From: Arenicola marina
Lineage: Eukaryota; Annelida; Polychaeta; Arenicolidae
Assembly (NCBI GenBank): GCA_964019135.1
Contig: OZ025253.1
Coordinates: forward strand, 39,854,548 to 39,918,547
Direction of reading: 5' to 3'
DNA length: 64,000 nucleotides
This document shows, one piece after another, positions 1 through 13,800 of this stretch (position 1 is its first letter; each line of letters begins with the position of its first letter). Under the pieces are notes generated by a model, which had not been told where the DNA came from, did no database searches, and saw only the letters and a list, made by a program, of their open reading frames with translations. Made by a program: the position numbers and the translations under genes.

Positions 1-1136
1 TCGCTGTCTGTGTCAATGACTTTGGTTGGCATCATCAGTTACATGGCGTCACTGCTTGCTCTGATGGCGCTCCTTCCGCCATCTTTGTTATCAACCAACC
101 ACGTGTTCCGAGAAGGTGGGAGTGAAGGGAGGAAGTGGGCGAGGGGGGCGTGGGGGGGGGGCACTCAAGTAGGTAGGCGTTTCGAGGAGACAGGATGGGG
201 GAAGCAGGGAGGAAGGGGTAGGTGGGAGGGGGGTAAAGAGCCGTATGCGAGGCAATTAGTGTCAACAGTCTGCTGCCTCCGCCCGTTGCCATAGCGACGA
301 GTTTTAGCTCGGCGTGACGACTGTGGGGAGGGACCAGACGGACACAGGTAGCAGGCAACCCGAGAGAGCCCGCCGTGACTGACCAATCGTGTCACGTGAC
401 CCCCCCCCCCCCCACCCCACCCGCCTCCCGCACCCCCTCCACCCCCCACGCGGTATAGCCGCCGAGGCTGCCTCTGACACTGGAGCCACATGTTTTCTTT
501 TTGTATAGTGGTTTGGACTGAAAACTAAGACTATTTATATCACGAAGATATTAATAACGCAGCAGCTGCATTGGCATTGGCTACAAAAGCCGCCAGCCCA
601 AGGGGTTCTGCAGGCAAAGCCCGTGTAATATTAATATCAATAATATAATACTTAAATATGCCTGGTAAAATTTACCCCCCGTCGTCGCTATATGTCGTTT
701 CTGTAGCTGCCCTGGAAATGACACTAAATAAGGTGTGCAAATCAATATTTATTGGAAGGTCTATGTATGTATGTATGTATATATATTTTATGACTTCGGT
801 ATATAGCTCTGGTGTAATCTAAACATATATGCCAATAACTCAACTATGCTGGTACAGACATTTCGTTATATAGGGAGCCCCCCCCCCCCCCTAGTATCGT
901 TGGCAATTAGACTGCGCTGCCGACCAGAAGGTCATGGGTTCGCGCCCCGAGATCTGTATCTGGATCATATTTCATCCAGCATCCAATCCCATTTCATGGC
1001 CTCTCTATTCTTCATATGCCCAAAGCGTGGCCTAAAAGCGACATTTTCGGTTCATCATTTATCGTCATCGCATAACATTTTGCGAAAGATCTGAATGATT
1101 AATGGCATTTGCTATGATTTGTTTTGTCTTTCCCAG
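1..1136. other. Non-coding DNA upstream of first visible exon
   Basis: No coding exon is supported here. The first 500 bases are GC-rich with G and C homopolymers and short overlapping ORFs on both strands that look like composition artefacts. Bases 285-298 read GTTGCCATAGCGAC, close to an RFX X-box. Bases 882-960 contain a C-run followed by a tRNA-like stretch with a B-box-like GGTTCGCGCCC. The segment is probably an intron or the 5' region of the acidic-protein gene, because a strong 3' splice site closes it at 1136. Confidence 0.5.
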
Positions 1137-1850
1137 ATGACTCCAACCTGAGCAATCTGCAGGATGAGGATCACCCCGAGGACGAAATCGTCGTCAATGG
1201 CAACGTGCCCCACACGGAGGGCGCCATGCCGGTCACGTGCACGCTGACCCAGGACGAGAACGGCGACATGATCGTGGACACGGGGGGCTCGAACCTGGAC
1301 GACACCGGCATGGGAGACGAGGACGAGGACCTGGAGTCGGAGCCTGATGAGGACATGATGAACGGCTACCACCCCCATCAGACTGACGACGAGGAGGAGG
1401 AGGAGGAAGCGGGTGAGGGTGGGGAGGCTGAGCGGGCGGCGGCGGTCAATGATTCCGCTGCCGCGCCGGTGTCCATCACCACCACAGCCGCTGCCCCGGA
1501 ACCGGAAGTAGAGGTGGAAGAATCCCCGGTTCACGCCACGCTCGCGGAGCACGCCAACCCAAATCTCGCCGCCGAGACGAACGCCGAGGACCAACAGCGA
1601 GAACAACAACAACAACAACAACAGCCGATACCAGAGATCACGCTCACTACAGAGGACGTCACAACAACATCCACCACAACAACAACAGTGACGTCAGAGG
1701 AGAGTGAGACGCCCACCGGGGAGGGCAGCGACACGACGACACCGACGGCTGAACTCTCGCGAGAAGACAGCCCCGAGGACAGCATGCCCACTACGGAAGA
1801 ACCGGAACCGGAAGTCGATGAAGATGAAGGGAAGACCGACTTCATTGTGG
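1137..1850 (+). CDS. Acidic-protein gene, first visible exon
   Basis: The acceptor is a pyrimidine tract ending TCTTTCCCAG at 1136, and the donor is GTAAGT at 1851. The 714 nt give 238 codons, phase 1 on both sides. The exon is much richer in GC than the flanking introns. It encodes acidic stretches (DEDEDLESEPDEDMM, poly-Glu), a seven-Gln run near 1604-1626, and a Thr-rich segment near 1645-1690. Confidence 0.8.
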
Positions 1851-4800
1851 GTAAGTACAGAACACCAATTATATCATCCATGAAATAATACTTTGTTTCA
1901 ATTTTAAAAACGATTTTGGATTCACAACATATTCCCCATTCTTCCTTCCATACCTACTGGAACCCACTTTATCATCGCCCCTCTGAAATTACCAATACCC
2001 TCCCCCAATTCCTTTCGCTTATTACTATTATTAACGATTAAATCCTACACTTGTAAATACACACCTGAAATATATAAAGAGCACAATATCGTTTTTGTTC
2101 ACATTTATGTACACGCCTTTCACCTTTTACCATGTTACGCATTTGATGCAGACATCGGTAGCCACTCCACCCTCCCACACCTCAGTTATGACTATGATTC
2201 ATTACTTTAATTTCTACCCTTGTTAAATACAGCCCTGACCAATACGCAAGGTTTTGGTATCTTTACCGGGTGCTCCGTTTCACATCGTAACTCCAAAGTT
2301 TAACTCCTTTCCTGTTTTGCAACCTACATTTCACTCAATGACATGAAGTACGAAACATAAACCTCCTGTTATAAATGCATGGTACCACGTTCGTTGCGTT
2401 TTGATATGGACCGCTATACAATTTGCTTACTGGAATTGTTCTGCTGCCCAATCGCTAGCCAAGTCATTGACACACATTTGCGGCTGCCGGATGTCGTTCA
2501 CTGTGCCCCAGATGTTGGGAAGAAGTTTTCCGCCATTGCAGGAAGAGAGAGCGCCTCGTCCTGGTTGAGCATGAATGCCATAATCAATCGTTATGGTGGC
2601 TGGAACACTTAACAGCTTAGAAATAGGTTTCATTGCCGACTCAGTACAGGTCTCCACACAGCATCTATCTGCTGAGATGGATTGATGGCCGAAGCTACAC
2701 GCTGTCAGCTATAGACTTCATTTTTGTGTCAGCCACAGACTTTATTTGGTTTCTGTTATTGACATCATTTCAGTGTCAGTTTCAGACATCATCTTAGTAT
2801 CATTTATACACAACAGTTCCTGTCAGTTTCACATGTCATTTTAGTGTCAATTATTGACATCATCTTTGTGTCAATTATTGACATCATCTTTGTGTCAGTT
2901 ATTGACCTGATATTTGTGTCAGTTATTGACATCATTCTGGTGTCAGTTATTGACATCGTTTCCTGATTTCTGACATGACATTTAGTTTGTTAGTTTCGTG
3001 CCAGATATAAACGTCGTTTTGTGTCAGCTATAAACGTCATTTGTTGTCATTAACCTGATATTGTTAGGGCAGTTATAGGATTCTGGCAAATGCACCACGA
3101 CCCACTTACTTCCCATCAAACTTTGCTTCCCAGTTCACCACAAAGGCAATACGTCTTTAGATAATCATTATTCTAGCGTTATGAATCGAGTTTCCGCCTC
3201 GCGCTGTCTGCATACGTCAGGGCACTTCGTCGGTTGTACAACGCATACGGAAGCCCACGGCGACCGTCCATAAAGACAAGCTGCAGACGGAAATGAGCCA
3301 TGTGTGTAAACAACCTCAACTCCGTGGCGCGTTCCAAACGTGGAAATCTACAGCTGGTTCCCTGCACCGCTGTCGAAGCCTGCACCACACCTGCGTGCTC
3401 TCTGGGACCTCTCGATCCGTGACTTGGATGGAGGGAGAGTGCTGACAGTGGCGCCACCGTGCGGGTATGGCCGATAACATTAGTGTTCCACCATCGTCCT
3501 GCAGGTGGCGCCCTTACATCAGCTAACAAAATGTGTTAAACATTCGACTACGCCTTAATTAATGAAGTCGACAGACAGGTGGGTTTGACTCAGGTCCGCC
3601 TGTCCCAGTCCCAGTCCAATGGGCGTCCATCTCGCCTGCTTTGGACCGTGCCTGTGTAAAGTGCATATATTTACATATGCATTACAGGAGGGTGATTAGG
3701 TATTATGTGACATGTACAGGGTGGTGCAATATTGTACGACCTTCGTGCGGTGTTTTATCACTGGTACATGGTGTTGCGATATTATGCCCCTTTCGGGCGA
3801 TCTTATACCCCGTATGCACAGTGGTGTACAGCGTGGTGGGGCTCATATAATAATAATCCTTGTATTGGTGACAATTTCTGTTGGATTGTGACTTTGACCT
3901 TCCCCAGGGTTCTCCTGATGATGCATACCTGAGGAGCGAGGCGCTTTAGTTACCCAGTTTATAAATACTCACCGCTATGTTCCCGTAGATAACTTCAGTG
4001 CCTGGGTTCTGAAATGCTTCAATATGTACTCTTTATCTGGGATTTTATCCTTCTTGTAACACGACCTTCAATGTCCCAGAAGGACCATTAAGCACGGTCA
4101 GAGATATTGCCCGACGCCCCGTAGCGTGGTACGCCCCAGACACGGTGTCTCTATTGCGCAACGCCCTGTAGCGTGGTACGCCCTAGACACGGTATCTCTA
4201 TTGCGCAACGCTCTGTAGCGTGGTACGCCCCAGACGCCACATCTATATTGCTTACGAATATCCTAACTATGTAAATGTTCCACAGCTGGAATTCAAACCC
4301 GCCACGAAATGTTCCACAGCTGTGATCCTTACCTGACACGCAATCTTACAATCCCCCTTATTGTTTTGCTGACTCGACAGTTCTGCATTATCGCCCACCA
4401 GGCATTCATTGCCCGTCACACAGCTCAACTAAAAGTGGTCCCCGTGGCCCCCGGAAGGGCTTGCCCCTTCCGCACTCAAGATTAGAGGAATATTGATTCT
4501 CAAACACCCCCATGGTATTCAGTTTTATCTCTGTTCAAGCCTCCTGGTATTGCAATCAGACCAACGTTTATGACGGTGCTATCGCTTGAGAAGCTTTTCG
4601 CTGGGGATATAAATATATATTTCTATTCTCGCAGTCACTTCGGTAATGACGTTATCCCCTAGCGAGTGGTTGTTAGCCTTTCAGTGCCACGTGGCGTGAC
4701 GTGTAAAGCTGTTTGTATTTTAGTTTCTCGGGACTATGACTCATGACCTGCTGCGGTGTGGAGGCTGTGTACTATAGTGGCGGTCGATATTTCGCACAAA

Positions 4801-7800
4801 AAAGTGTTGTGGCCTCTGTGTCTCTGTCCTCTTTGCACATGCAGCTCTATTCGCACCTTCTCCATCAGCGGTACCTTACGGTAATGCAGGGAGATGGGAG
4901 GGACAATGCTTTGCTAATTAGAATTAGTTTATGATCAAAGTTGATGTGCACCATCAATAATTCAAAAGAAACATATCCTTATTTATAATACTGTAATTAT
5001 GAAACATGAATTTAACAATTAGTGTGGTCAACTAAAAGATGAAAGCAATAATGATGTATATTACCACATCAGTATACTCCAATGGTTTTGCTACATAAAT
5101 ATGAAGATATACATACGAACTATCTAAGATTGTTTTATGTTTATGAGAAAGTGAGAGGAATAGTTCTGCAGACTGCAAACTTGTACTTCCGCTGAGGAAC
5201 ATTCTCAACATGGCTGGATGCATTGATCTGCGGTGTAGATCACCTTAATGCAGATTAACATATTGAGACACTGAAGATGACAGGATAGGAAGTTTGGGGG
5301 TTGATTGTCCGAGGCGCAGAGGGATCTATTTGGCCGTATTAATCTGTTCTTTGACTTGGCTTTAGCGGAATATTCTCGTGCCAAATTATTTGTTAGAAAG
5401 CTGCAGTAAGTAAAGTAACCTTGTCGATGAGTAAATCCGGTTGTTTCTGGACGGAATGACATCATTTATTATGCGCAGTTACCATCAGGACACGACTCGA
5501 GGGGGCACTGATGTGACAGGACTTGACTCCCGGCGAATAGCCACCACCGCTAAATGAGAATTTGGAGGAGAAATCTGCTGGTCATGTCATGGGACGGATA
5601 CGTTAACCGATTAACTGTAGGATAATGACACGTTTAACATTACATTCTATTCCAACAACTGTATTATCATCCTCGCAGGCTTGGCGAGCATAGTGACCCA
5701 ATAATATTACAATTCCAATGCCAACGACTTCATCATTTCCTTGGTCTGGCCGGTGTGACGGTGCGCCTATCGAAAACAAATGAAACTTGTACTTTCCCCC
5801 GAAAACGGTGTCCCTGGCGAGTTAATCGGTTGGATTCACTTTAACCTGAGAAGGTACGTGGTAATGCAGAGGATTAAGGCTAAAGCCTGCAAGGGTCTCG
5901 TGCCAGGATATTTGTCGATGTACGACTAGGGATATCCGTACAGTGGGACGCGAACCCCGGCGCGGTGGCTGGCCTGGCAGAGCGTGCTCGATAATGCCGA
6001 GTGCGCTAAGCCCCAGACCATGCTGGGGAGAACTCAGGCACGGTGGCTGGCCTGGCAGAGTTAACCCTCGAACCCCGGCACGATGGCTGGCCTGGCAGAG
6101 TGAACCCCCGAACTCCGGCACGATGGCTGGCCTGGCAGAGTGAACCCCCGACCTCCGGCACGATGGCTGGCCTGGCAGAGTGAACCCCTGAACCCCGGCA
6201 CGGTGGCTGGCCTGGCCGAGTGAACCCCGAACCCCGGCACGATGGCTGGCCTGGCAGAGTGAACCCCCGACCTCCGGCACGATGGCTGGCCTGGCAGAGT
6301 GAACCGCTGAACCCCGGCACGGTGGCTGGCCTGGCCGAGTGAACCCCGAACCCCGGCACGATGGCTGGCCTGGCAGAGTGAACCCCCGACCTCCGGCACG
6401 ATGGCTGGCCTGGCAGAGTGAACCCCCGACCTCCGGCACGGTGGCTGGCCTGGCAGAGTGAACCCCCGACCTCCGGCACGATGGCTGGCCTGGCAGAGTG
6501 AACCCCCGACCTCCGGCATGGTGGCTGGCCTGGCAGAGTGAACCCCGAACCCTGGCACGATGGCTGGCCTGGCAGCTAGAGCTCACACCCTCCATCCCGC
6601 ATCGTGCATACACACAAGCAACCCGTGATAAACCTAAAGTCCAGCACACCGGTTTCGAACACGATACGGCTCACCACACCACACCACGCCACGCCACACA
6701 CCCCACCACACCACGCCACACACCCCACACCCCACCACACCACGCCACACACCCCACCACACCACACCACGCCACACACCCCACCACACCACGCCACATA
6801 CCCCACCACACCACGCCACGCCACACACCCCCGCCAACCACCGCTTCGCATCCCTCCGCCCGACAGTGTCAGAGTAAACACTCAGCTTCACATGCTATCG
6901 ATCTCATCGGAAAACAGCAACATATGCATATGTTAGGCGCCCAGCCACCTGGCCTGATTATTAATGGAGCCTAAGTATTGACTTCTTCTCCAGCTAAGCC
7001 CGTCTAGTTTTATATGTTATCAACGCCATCTGCCGTCAAATGAATAAATACCCGGCTTGCCAAGATCGGCATCGAGGCCTCTGTCACCAGACACTCATTT
7101 TTGCTGTTGTTTTAGTGTTGTATATCGCAACTGAGTGTTTATTTTGAACAAAATTAGCTTCATGGTATAGTTTACCTTTGTGGGATGCGCAATTTAATTG
7201 ATCATCTATGCTTTAATAATTTATTTATAAAGGTTAATAATAATAATAATGTGCTAGTAATAGGTTATTATTTTTTATTTTAGTTTTCATGGAAATACTG
7301 GTCAGGACTGGGATGCAAAAAGTTTCATTTTGTAACACCATGTAGTAGCATTGTTATCGACGTATAGAATTCGAGATTAATCACTTAATAATCATAATAT
7401 AGATAATAAAGAGAAAAATGTAAGCGAATTTAAATATTTAAATTATTTAAGAAATGTTGTAACGGCAAGAACCGCTTTCCTCCCAAGGGGGAATCAAACT
7501 CACGACCGCCAGGTTTCGAGCCAGCCTCTGCACAGAGTCGGTTAAGGGACTATTACAGCAGTATAGCTCAGTGGGCTAGAGCGCTCGCGTTGAGTGCTCT
7601 GGCCACCTGAGAGCCTAACGACACGTGGATCGGTGGTTCGCGCCCCGCTGTGGTCATGTTTGTGTGGTCGCAGGATAAAGATCCCATGTCCTTCTTCGCA
7701 AAGACTAGGGGGTTACCCCCGGGGACATGGCTCCACTATCCCTTCCTTCTCCCATTGACGCGATATGACCAAAAGTGGTTAAAGCGTCGTGGAATATACC

Positions 7801-10800
7801 ACCCAACCACCCAACCCGGTCCACCATATAATTTCCGCTGGCTTTCGCATTTCAGGTTTTGCATGTGAAAGTGCATCAGACATGACATCCTCGGGGGGGC
7901 GGGAGGGGGGGCCTCCATATGCTGTGGTAGGACCACATCATGTCCGCGGGCATTACCTCGTTCAATATCCAGCAACGGATACAATCGGTGGTACACGACC
8001 ATCATGGATATTCCATGCAGCCACTATTTGGAAACGGAATATTATAGTAAATGGTTGGCACGAGTCATACGTGAGCTATGCGGAAAGAATGGTTCGCCCT
8101 AACATGGAAGAACGACCCATAGTCTACACATGGAAATGGTTGCCCTGCCGTCATAATCCTTATTTAATAGTCCCCTGGGCCCTTATGGTAATAGTCGATG
8201 CTATAAATTCAGTGAGCCACACGTTAAGATCGCCCATAACATAAGGAAGTACCAAATTTCTTTTGTCTTGACTGACGCAGAGAATGTCGACAATTACTCA
8301 CTTTTCATCAACCCCTCCCGGCCCCATCCCCTCTCTCTATATATATATCTATATATATATATACCTGATACTGGCGCCATCCACCAGGCGGCGCCACTGT
8401 GACCCCTACCATGGCTGGGTCCCTGTCCTCAAACAATTGTCCCGTTATAATGTTCGACGGACCGCTGCCGAAAGACACTGTCAGCTGGAATGAAACGCGG
8501 TGGCGGCGATCGCGCCAGCCGGAACCGGCTCTGCGGCAATTCACTATTGATTATCATTCATTATCGCCCACTTCATCTGGTCGCTTTTGATAATGGTTTA
8601 GGACCCGTGTCGGGACCGGCGTGGGATGGGGAGGTCTCTAATTCAAAGGGTCCTCTACTAATTTGGGCGGAGGGGGCCGGTCAACCCGGGTCCCTGGAAA
8701 CTCGCAATTAAACCTTGCTTTTAATTCATCATTGAACATCAAACATGTGCTTTGGGATATGGCCTACCCGGTGCATAAAACTGAGACAGACGGAGAGTTG
8801 GGGCTCGCCGTGAGGGAAGGACGGTTGGAATGTACTGGTTGTTTCGTCTTCATTTTGCGAATGTTTAGTGCAGAGACGGCATCCCATTGCTATTGGGGCG
8901 CATCTCTCTCCCTATTGTCTATTTTGTCCCAGGCGTGTTATCGTTCTGGCCCGAGCTGTCTTCTCCTTTCGTGACGCCCACGGTCCTTTCTGGTACCGTC
9001 TGGTACCGTCGTGTTGTCCCAATTGATCAGCTTGGAACCCTTTGAAGTTCCACCACGAAGCAGACGACAATGCTTCATTTCCCGCCATAATTGTCCCTTG
9101 TGGACGCGGTGCTGATGCCGCAGACCGAATCCCTTCGTTCCATCTCCTCGGTCTTCTGTTTTTTTGCCAAAACTAACTAGACATAACCTGTTCTCTAAAT
9201 GTTTGCCAATCCGGTATACAGATTGCGCAAACTCAATGTATGAAATTTAAGTTTTTTTAGGCACTTATTCTTGACCTTCTCTTCCTTCCCTCTGTAGGTA
9301 CAAAGTGTGACGACGCCTGGGCTGCCATCGACATACTCAAGACTCGCTACCGACTCTGTAAGTATCGCCAACTGCTGTCAATCACGTGATACGACACGAG
9401 AGTGATTCCACCAGAGGACGTGTCGTATCAGTCACATCCCCTCAGCGCAGTACTAATTTTTTTGTATAAACTTTCTTATCCGCGTGTTTTTTTTGACCGA
9501 TTTCTCTTCATGCTGAGTTTATCATTGTAATTTATGTTCATGTTATTTTTTCTTATTTCACGTGTATCATTATTTACTTAATGCATCATTAGATTGACTC
9601 GTTGACGTAATTTTCTGTAGATACATGTATGTCTGTTTGATTTTAGATCTCTCAGTTTCGTTTATGAATCTCTTATATGGTTCAAATAGGTATAGTTTTC
9701 TATGATAAGCGCTTAAGCCGTATCTATTACGACTGTTCAGCCGCTGTTCTGGACGGTTCCTTGTACCCTGGTCCATGGGGATATGACTGTAAGTGGGTCA
9801 CCATGTCAGCATGTGGCTCCCCCTTGTGACGAGAATGAAGTAGATGATTCCCCTTGTTCTGACCCCCCCCCCCCCGGCCCCCACACCAACAAACCACACT
9901 TTTGTCCCCATCTTCGAACCCATTATTTCTACTAACGTGTCAATCCCGTAGATTCAAGGTTTTCAAGTTAATGTTTTTGTGGTGTGACCTAGGCATTTAG
10001 ACGCTATACGATATAAGTGGATTTGGGGAAGCGTGGTCGATCGAGAATGTTGGGTAGTTGGTTAGTCGAGCCCCCGTGTGCCAAGTGTTGAGTGTACTGC
10101 TGTCGTGTGACTTGACTATTGCACCCCCCCCCCCTCCTCACATCCCCAGCTTCCCAACCCCATTAACCATATCTTTGTTTAGACGTGGCGTGCATAGCCT
10201 GCAGCACATTGGAGTGCCTATGCCCGGCTTCCTCTACTGACATACTTCTCCCAACTATTCCCTGGAATTAACCAATTTCGCTCTGTGTGAGAGGCGAATG
10301 GCCTTGTAGTTTTTTTCATAGCCCAACTGTGTTGTTGTTGTTGTTACCAGTCGACAGAAACAAAGCGGCCACGTTACCAAGGAAATCACGTGCTCCCCGC
10401 CCTTACGTGCCCTGTGACCTTGACGATGGTAGGTCACGGCATTGGTGTTGCGTCCTCATCCGTCCGCGTGACACAAGTGTCCGTGGTTGATCTGCCAATG
10501 GGCATCATGGTGCTGCTAACTGCGCAATGGCATCCCGGCCTTATCTGTAACCCCGCTTCTTTCACCCTTTCGCTTGGCTTCTCAAAACACGCACAAATCT
10601 CTTGCACCCAGCAAGAGAAATAACCATCATGCAATATGTGATAATTCTCAATGATTTTGTGGTAATTTGTGATAAAGGATAATAAACACAATCGCAACGA
10701 TTTATGGATTTAAGCACGCGTGGACGAAAGAAATTATTAACGTGCACCAAAAGTGAAAACGATGACATCAAATTTATTTTGAGAAGTCATCATGCACTCT

Positions 10801-13800
10801 GAATATTCTGTTTGCGGTAGCGGTGGTACTAGAAATTCTTCATCTAAGCAACAACTCTCTGTGTTGCTCTTGGAATCTTCAGCTGCACAATGTTGCGATT
10901 CTCGTCTGCCTGGCGGCCTGCTAACCTCTTGGCTAACGCCTTGTTTATGCTAACTCTCCCCTAACCAGCAGAGCTTTGTTCGTGGTGAAAAGTTCTATCG
11001 CCCAGTGCTGACGGCTGTTGGCGTCACGTGGCGGCTAGCTATTACGCCACCAGGTGTCGCTTAACCAAAACTGACGTGTTGTCATGGGTCTGTAGTATGT
11101 TTGTATTGCTAATTTAACTTTATTGGTGTGCTATTTTGGTCGCACATCAACTTCTCTTCTTTCTGGAAAGAACCATCACACATGTAATATCTACCTAGGG
11201 TCTGGGTTTGCCTTGTTTTGTAGGTAGATAGGTATCACTACCATCGTTGCTGGGCTCCAATTCGCCTGGGCTGGGCAGTACCCCCAGGGACATGGCTACA
11301 CTCTCCCTCCCTTCTCTAATTGACGCGAAATGACCAAAAGTAGTTAAAGCGTCCTGAATATACCACCAACTTGGCCTGGGCAGTCAGTGGTACGTTTGCG
11401 TCTCACCAGGAGGCGCTGCTAGTCTATTCGTGGGTGGCAGCGATGTGACGGAATGTGAAATATAGGTAGCGCTGCATGTCCTATCCTGGTGGTATTCATT
11501 GATTGTGTCTCGGTATAGCTGTAGCCTGCGGCGAATCGCGGGTCATTTGGCTCGCGCACACACCTCGACCTGACCGCGGTCAAACATATGACGTTCCATC
11601 AAACTCGTGTGGACACAACTCAACAGACCGCCGCTGCGCCCACTGTATGGTACAACACCTAAGGAAAGAAAAGCGCTCACTCCTGTGATCCCCTTAACGC
11701 CATATAACATTGAAAGAAAGAACGATTATCATAATATGTCCGTTTAGGCTATGGCAGACCACGCCATAATATTGATTTTGTCAAATTTGGGGTAATTTTA
11801 TTCAGAGCGATTGTAATAATAAACTTGACTCCAGATATGTATTATACCGTTATAATAAATATCGTTATAATAAACAATTGACGCGAGGTGGCGTGGATAG
11901 GCCTCAGACATGGCGAAAAAACCCTCTTTTATTTAAACGATGGATATGAATGTATTTAATATATGTTCCGTTGTCCTTTTCATACATACATACTTTGTTT
12001 CGCTACCATTAGCTTGATGATTAATTTAAACGATGGGTATCAAATTACTTGATATATTTAGAATGAACGTAAGAAAGAACAGGTTTTTATTTATGTGTAT
12101 AATGGGAAATAGATGAGGGTATGTGTGAAATTCAAAAGGAGATTCCGCCACTGCTGGCAGTGGGCGCCCCAATGGTCTGCTGGCCTTCTGTCGGGCGATG
12201 GTCGGTGTGATAAAAGCTGTCGCACTGGCCGGTTGGTCCATTGGAATGAACATAGACGGCGCTGTCGTCGTCCGAGTGAAAAAAAAATAGTCCCGACGGA
12301 AAAAAAATTGAGCTAGGTACTGTACTTAGGTCCAAATACCGTTTTTTTTTCTTCAGCGGACCTGGTGATTGCCTAGTCGTAACCACAGCAACCGCAATAC
12401 AACCCGCGCATGGCAGTGACCTCACCAGTCATGTCTGCCGTTTTAATATCCAGGGAGGTGTTGTGGCCTTAGCCAGGCCCCGTATGCACTGAGATGTCCC
12501 CGGGGGGGGGGGAGGGGGCACTGTTATACGAATCTGGTGGGGGGGTTCCGCGGGTGCCCCTTAATGCCTGAGGGAGCGGACATTTGTGATAACAAATATA
12601 CCGCTAAGGATACCGCTATAGATTGAATATTTGAAAAATTGCGGAAACAATTCGTCTCGTAAAAAGAAATGGCCGCATTGAGTGACAAATGACACCAGCC
12701 CATGAGCATGAAATATATATATGCGGGTCTAACCAATATACCTTTTCTGCAAACAGTATGGATGTCGAATGCATCTAATGCATTAGAGTTTAATTTTATT
12801 GCAGTTTAATTTTACTACAGTTACATTTTATTAGAAATTGCATTTTATTACAAATTACATTTTATAACAAATTACATTTTATTACAAATTACATTTTATT
12901 ATAATTTAACGGTTTTTAGAATTCAACTTCAGCTCACAGAAGCAGCCACATACCCTTTGAAAATCAATTTACACATCAATAACACACTTACCGCTTGTAC
13001 ACCTGTCACAATTGCAGTTTAACAGATGCATGAATAGACAAGTTCTTACTAAAAGTGCTGGATATTTGCTATAAACTGAATGAATGGTAAATCAGAAAGA
13101 ATAAATGAGAAGAACTTAACTTTTCATTAGTATTTATCTCCTTGTTTAATTGTATCAGCACACTCAATGGACTCATAGTTCGCGAAGCGGGTTAGGTGGG
13201 GGCGTGGGCCTACAGCTGGTTGACGGGCTTGGACTGCCTACGGAGGTCAGTGACTGTAGCCCACGCAGGCGAGTCACAATGGCTACAAAAAGATTATCAT
13301 ACAACTTAACGACTGCGTACCATCATTATTATATCGTCTATATGGTGTCCGTTCTTCATTACGACTCCCAGAGGCCAACTTTGTCCACCTACTTTTTGTT
13401 CGATCTTTATCAATCAACTCCAGCACTGTTTGCTTCTGCACAAAAAGAGAGAACCTCCTGGTGGGCTGCGGGCAATAATAGAAGACAATTCAGAGTGGGA
13501 CTCTGGCTCTGGGCGTCTAGACGTCAGCTCGCTGCTTGTTTCGTCTGTATTGGATCCATTCGTCCCCCCCCCCCCTTCTCATCCCACCCCACTGTACCTC
13601 TACACGGCCCCGCCCTTCAGCAACTACCGTGTCTCGTTGCCATGGGAACTAAATGTTGCGCCACCCGGAGCTTGCTTCTAAATGGGCTGCAGTCGGCGAA
13701 AGCTAGCTGGGATGATGGGAGGGGGTAACAAGGGAATGGGTTACCGGAAATGGTTGTGTTGAGGGGTTTAAAGCATGCTTGGTCTTTGGAATGACCTACC

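Larger units (their letters stand above)
1851..9297 (+). other. Intron of acidic-protein gene (7.4 kb)
   Basis: This runs from GTAAGT at 1851 to the polypyrimidine/AG at 9297. It holds several tandem repeats (2.7-3.06, 4.1-4.25, 5.95-6.58 and 6.66-6.84 kb) and one full SINE (about 7.56-7.81 kb). I found no additional exon that would join in phase 1, although a small cassette exon cannot be excluded. Confidence 0.6.

Noticed and set aside
1124..1136. ATG at 1124 as the start of the acidic-protein gene
   Set aside because: It sits inside the polypyrimidine tract and AG of a strong 3' splice site, and all other introns of the gene are phase 1, as this one would be.
5822..6649. 275-codon minus-strand ORF and overlapping ORFs
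   Set aside because: Produced entirely by a 40-bp minisatellite with a stop-free unit; no start context, splice sites or non-repetitive domain.
6576..6974. ORFs over the CACACC satellite
   Set aside because: Simple-sequence translation (TTPRHTPHH and GVVWCGGV repeats) on both strands.
7563..7650. tRNA gene
   Set aside because: A and B boxes are present, but the region between them is too long, no cloverleaf can be drawn, and the same head is attached to a SINE body in six other places.
13150..13728. 192-codon plus-strand ORF
   Set aside because: Lies in an intron of the acidic-protein gene, has mixed low-complexity composition and no recognisable domain, and overlaps other open frames over C-runs.
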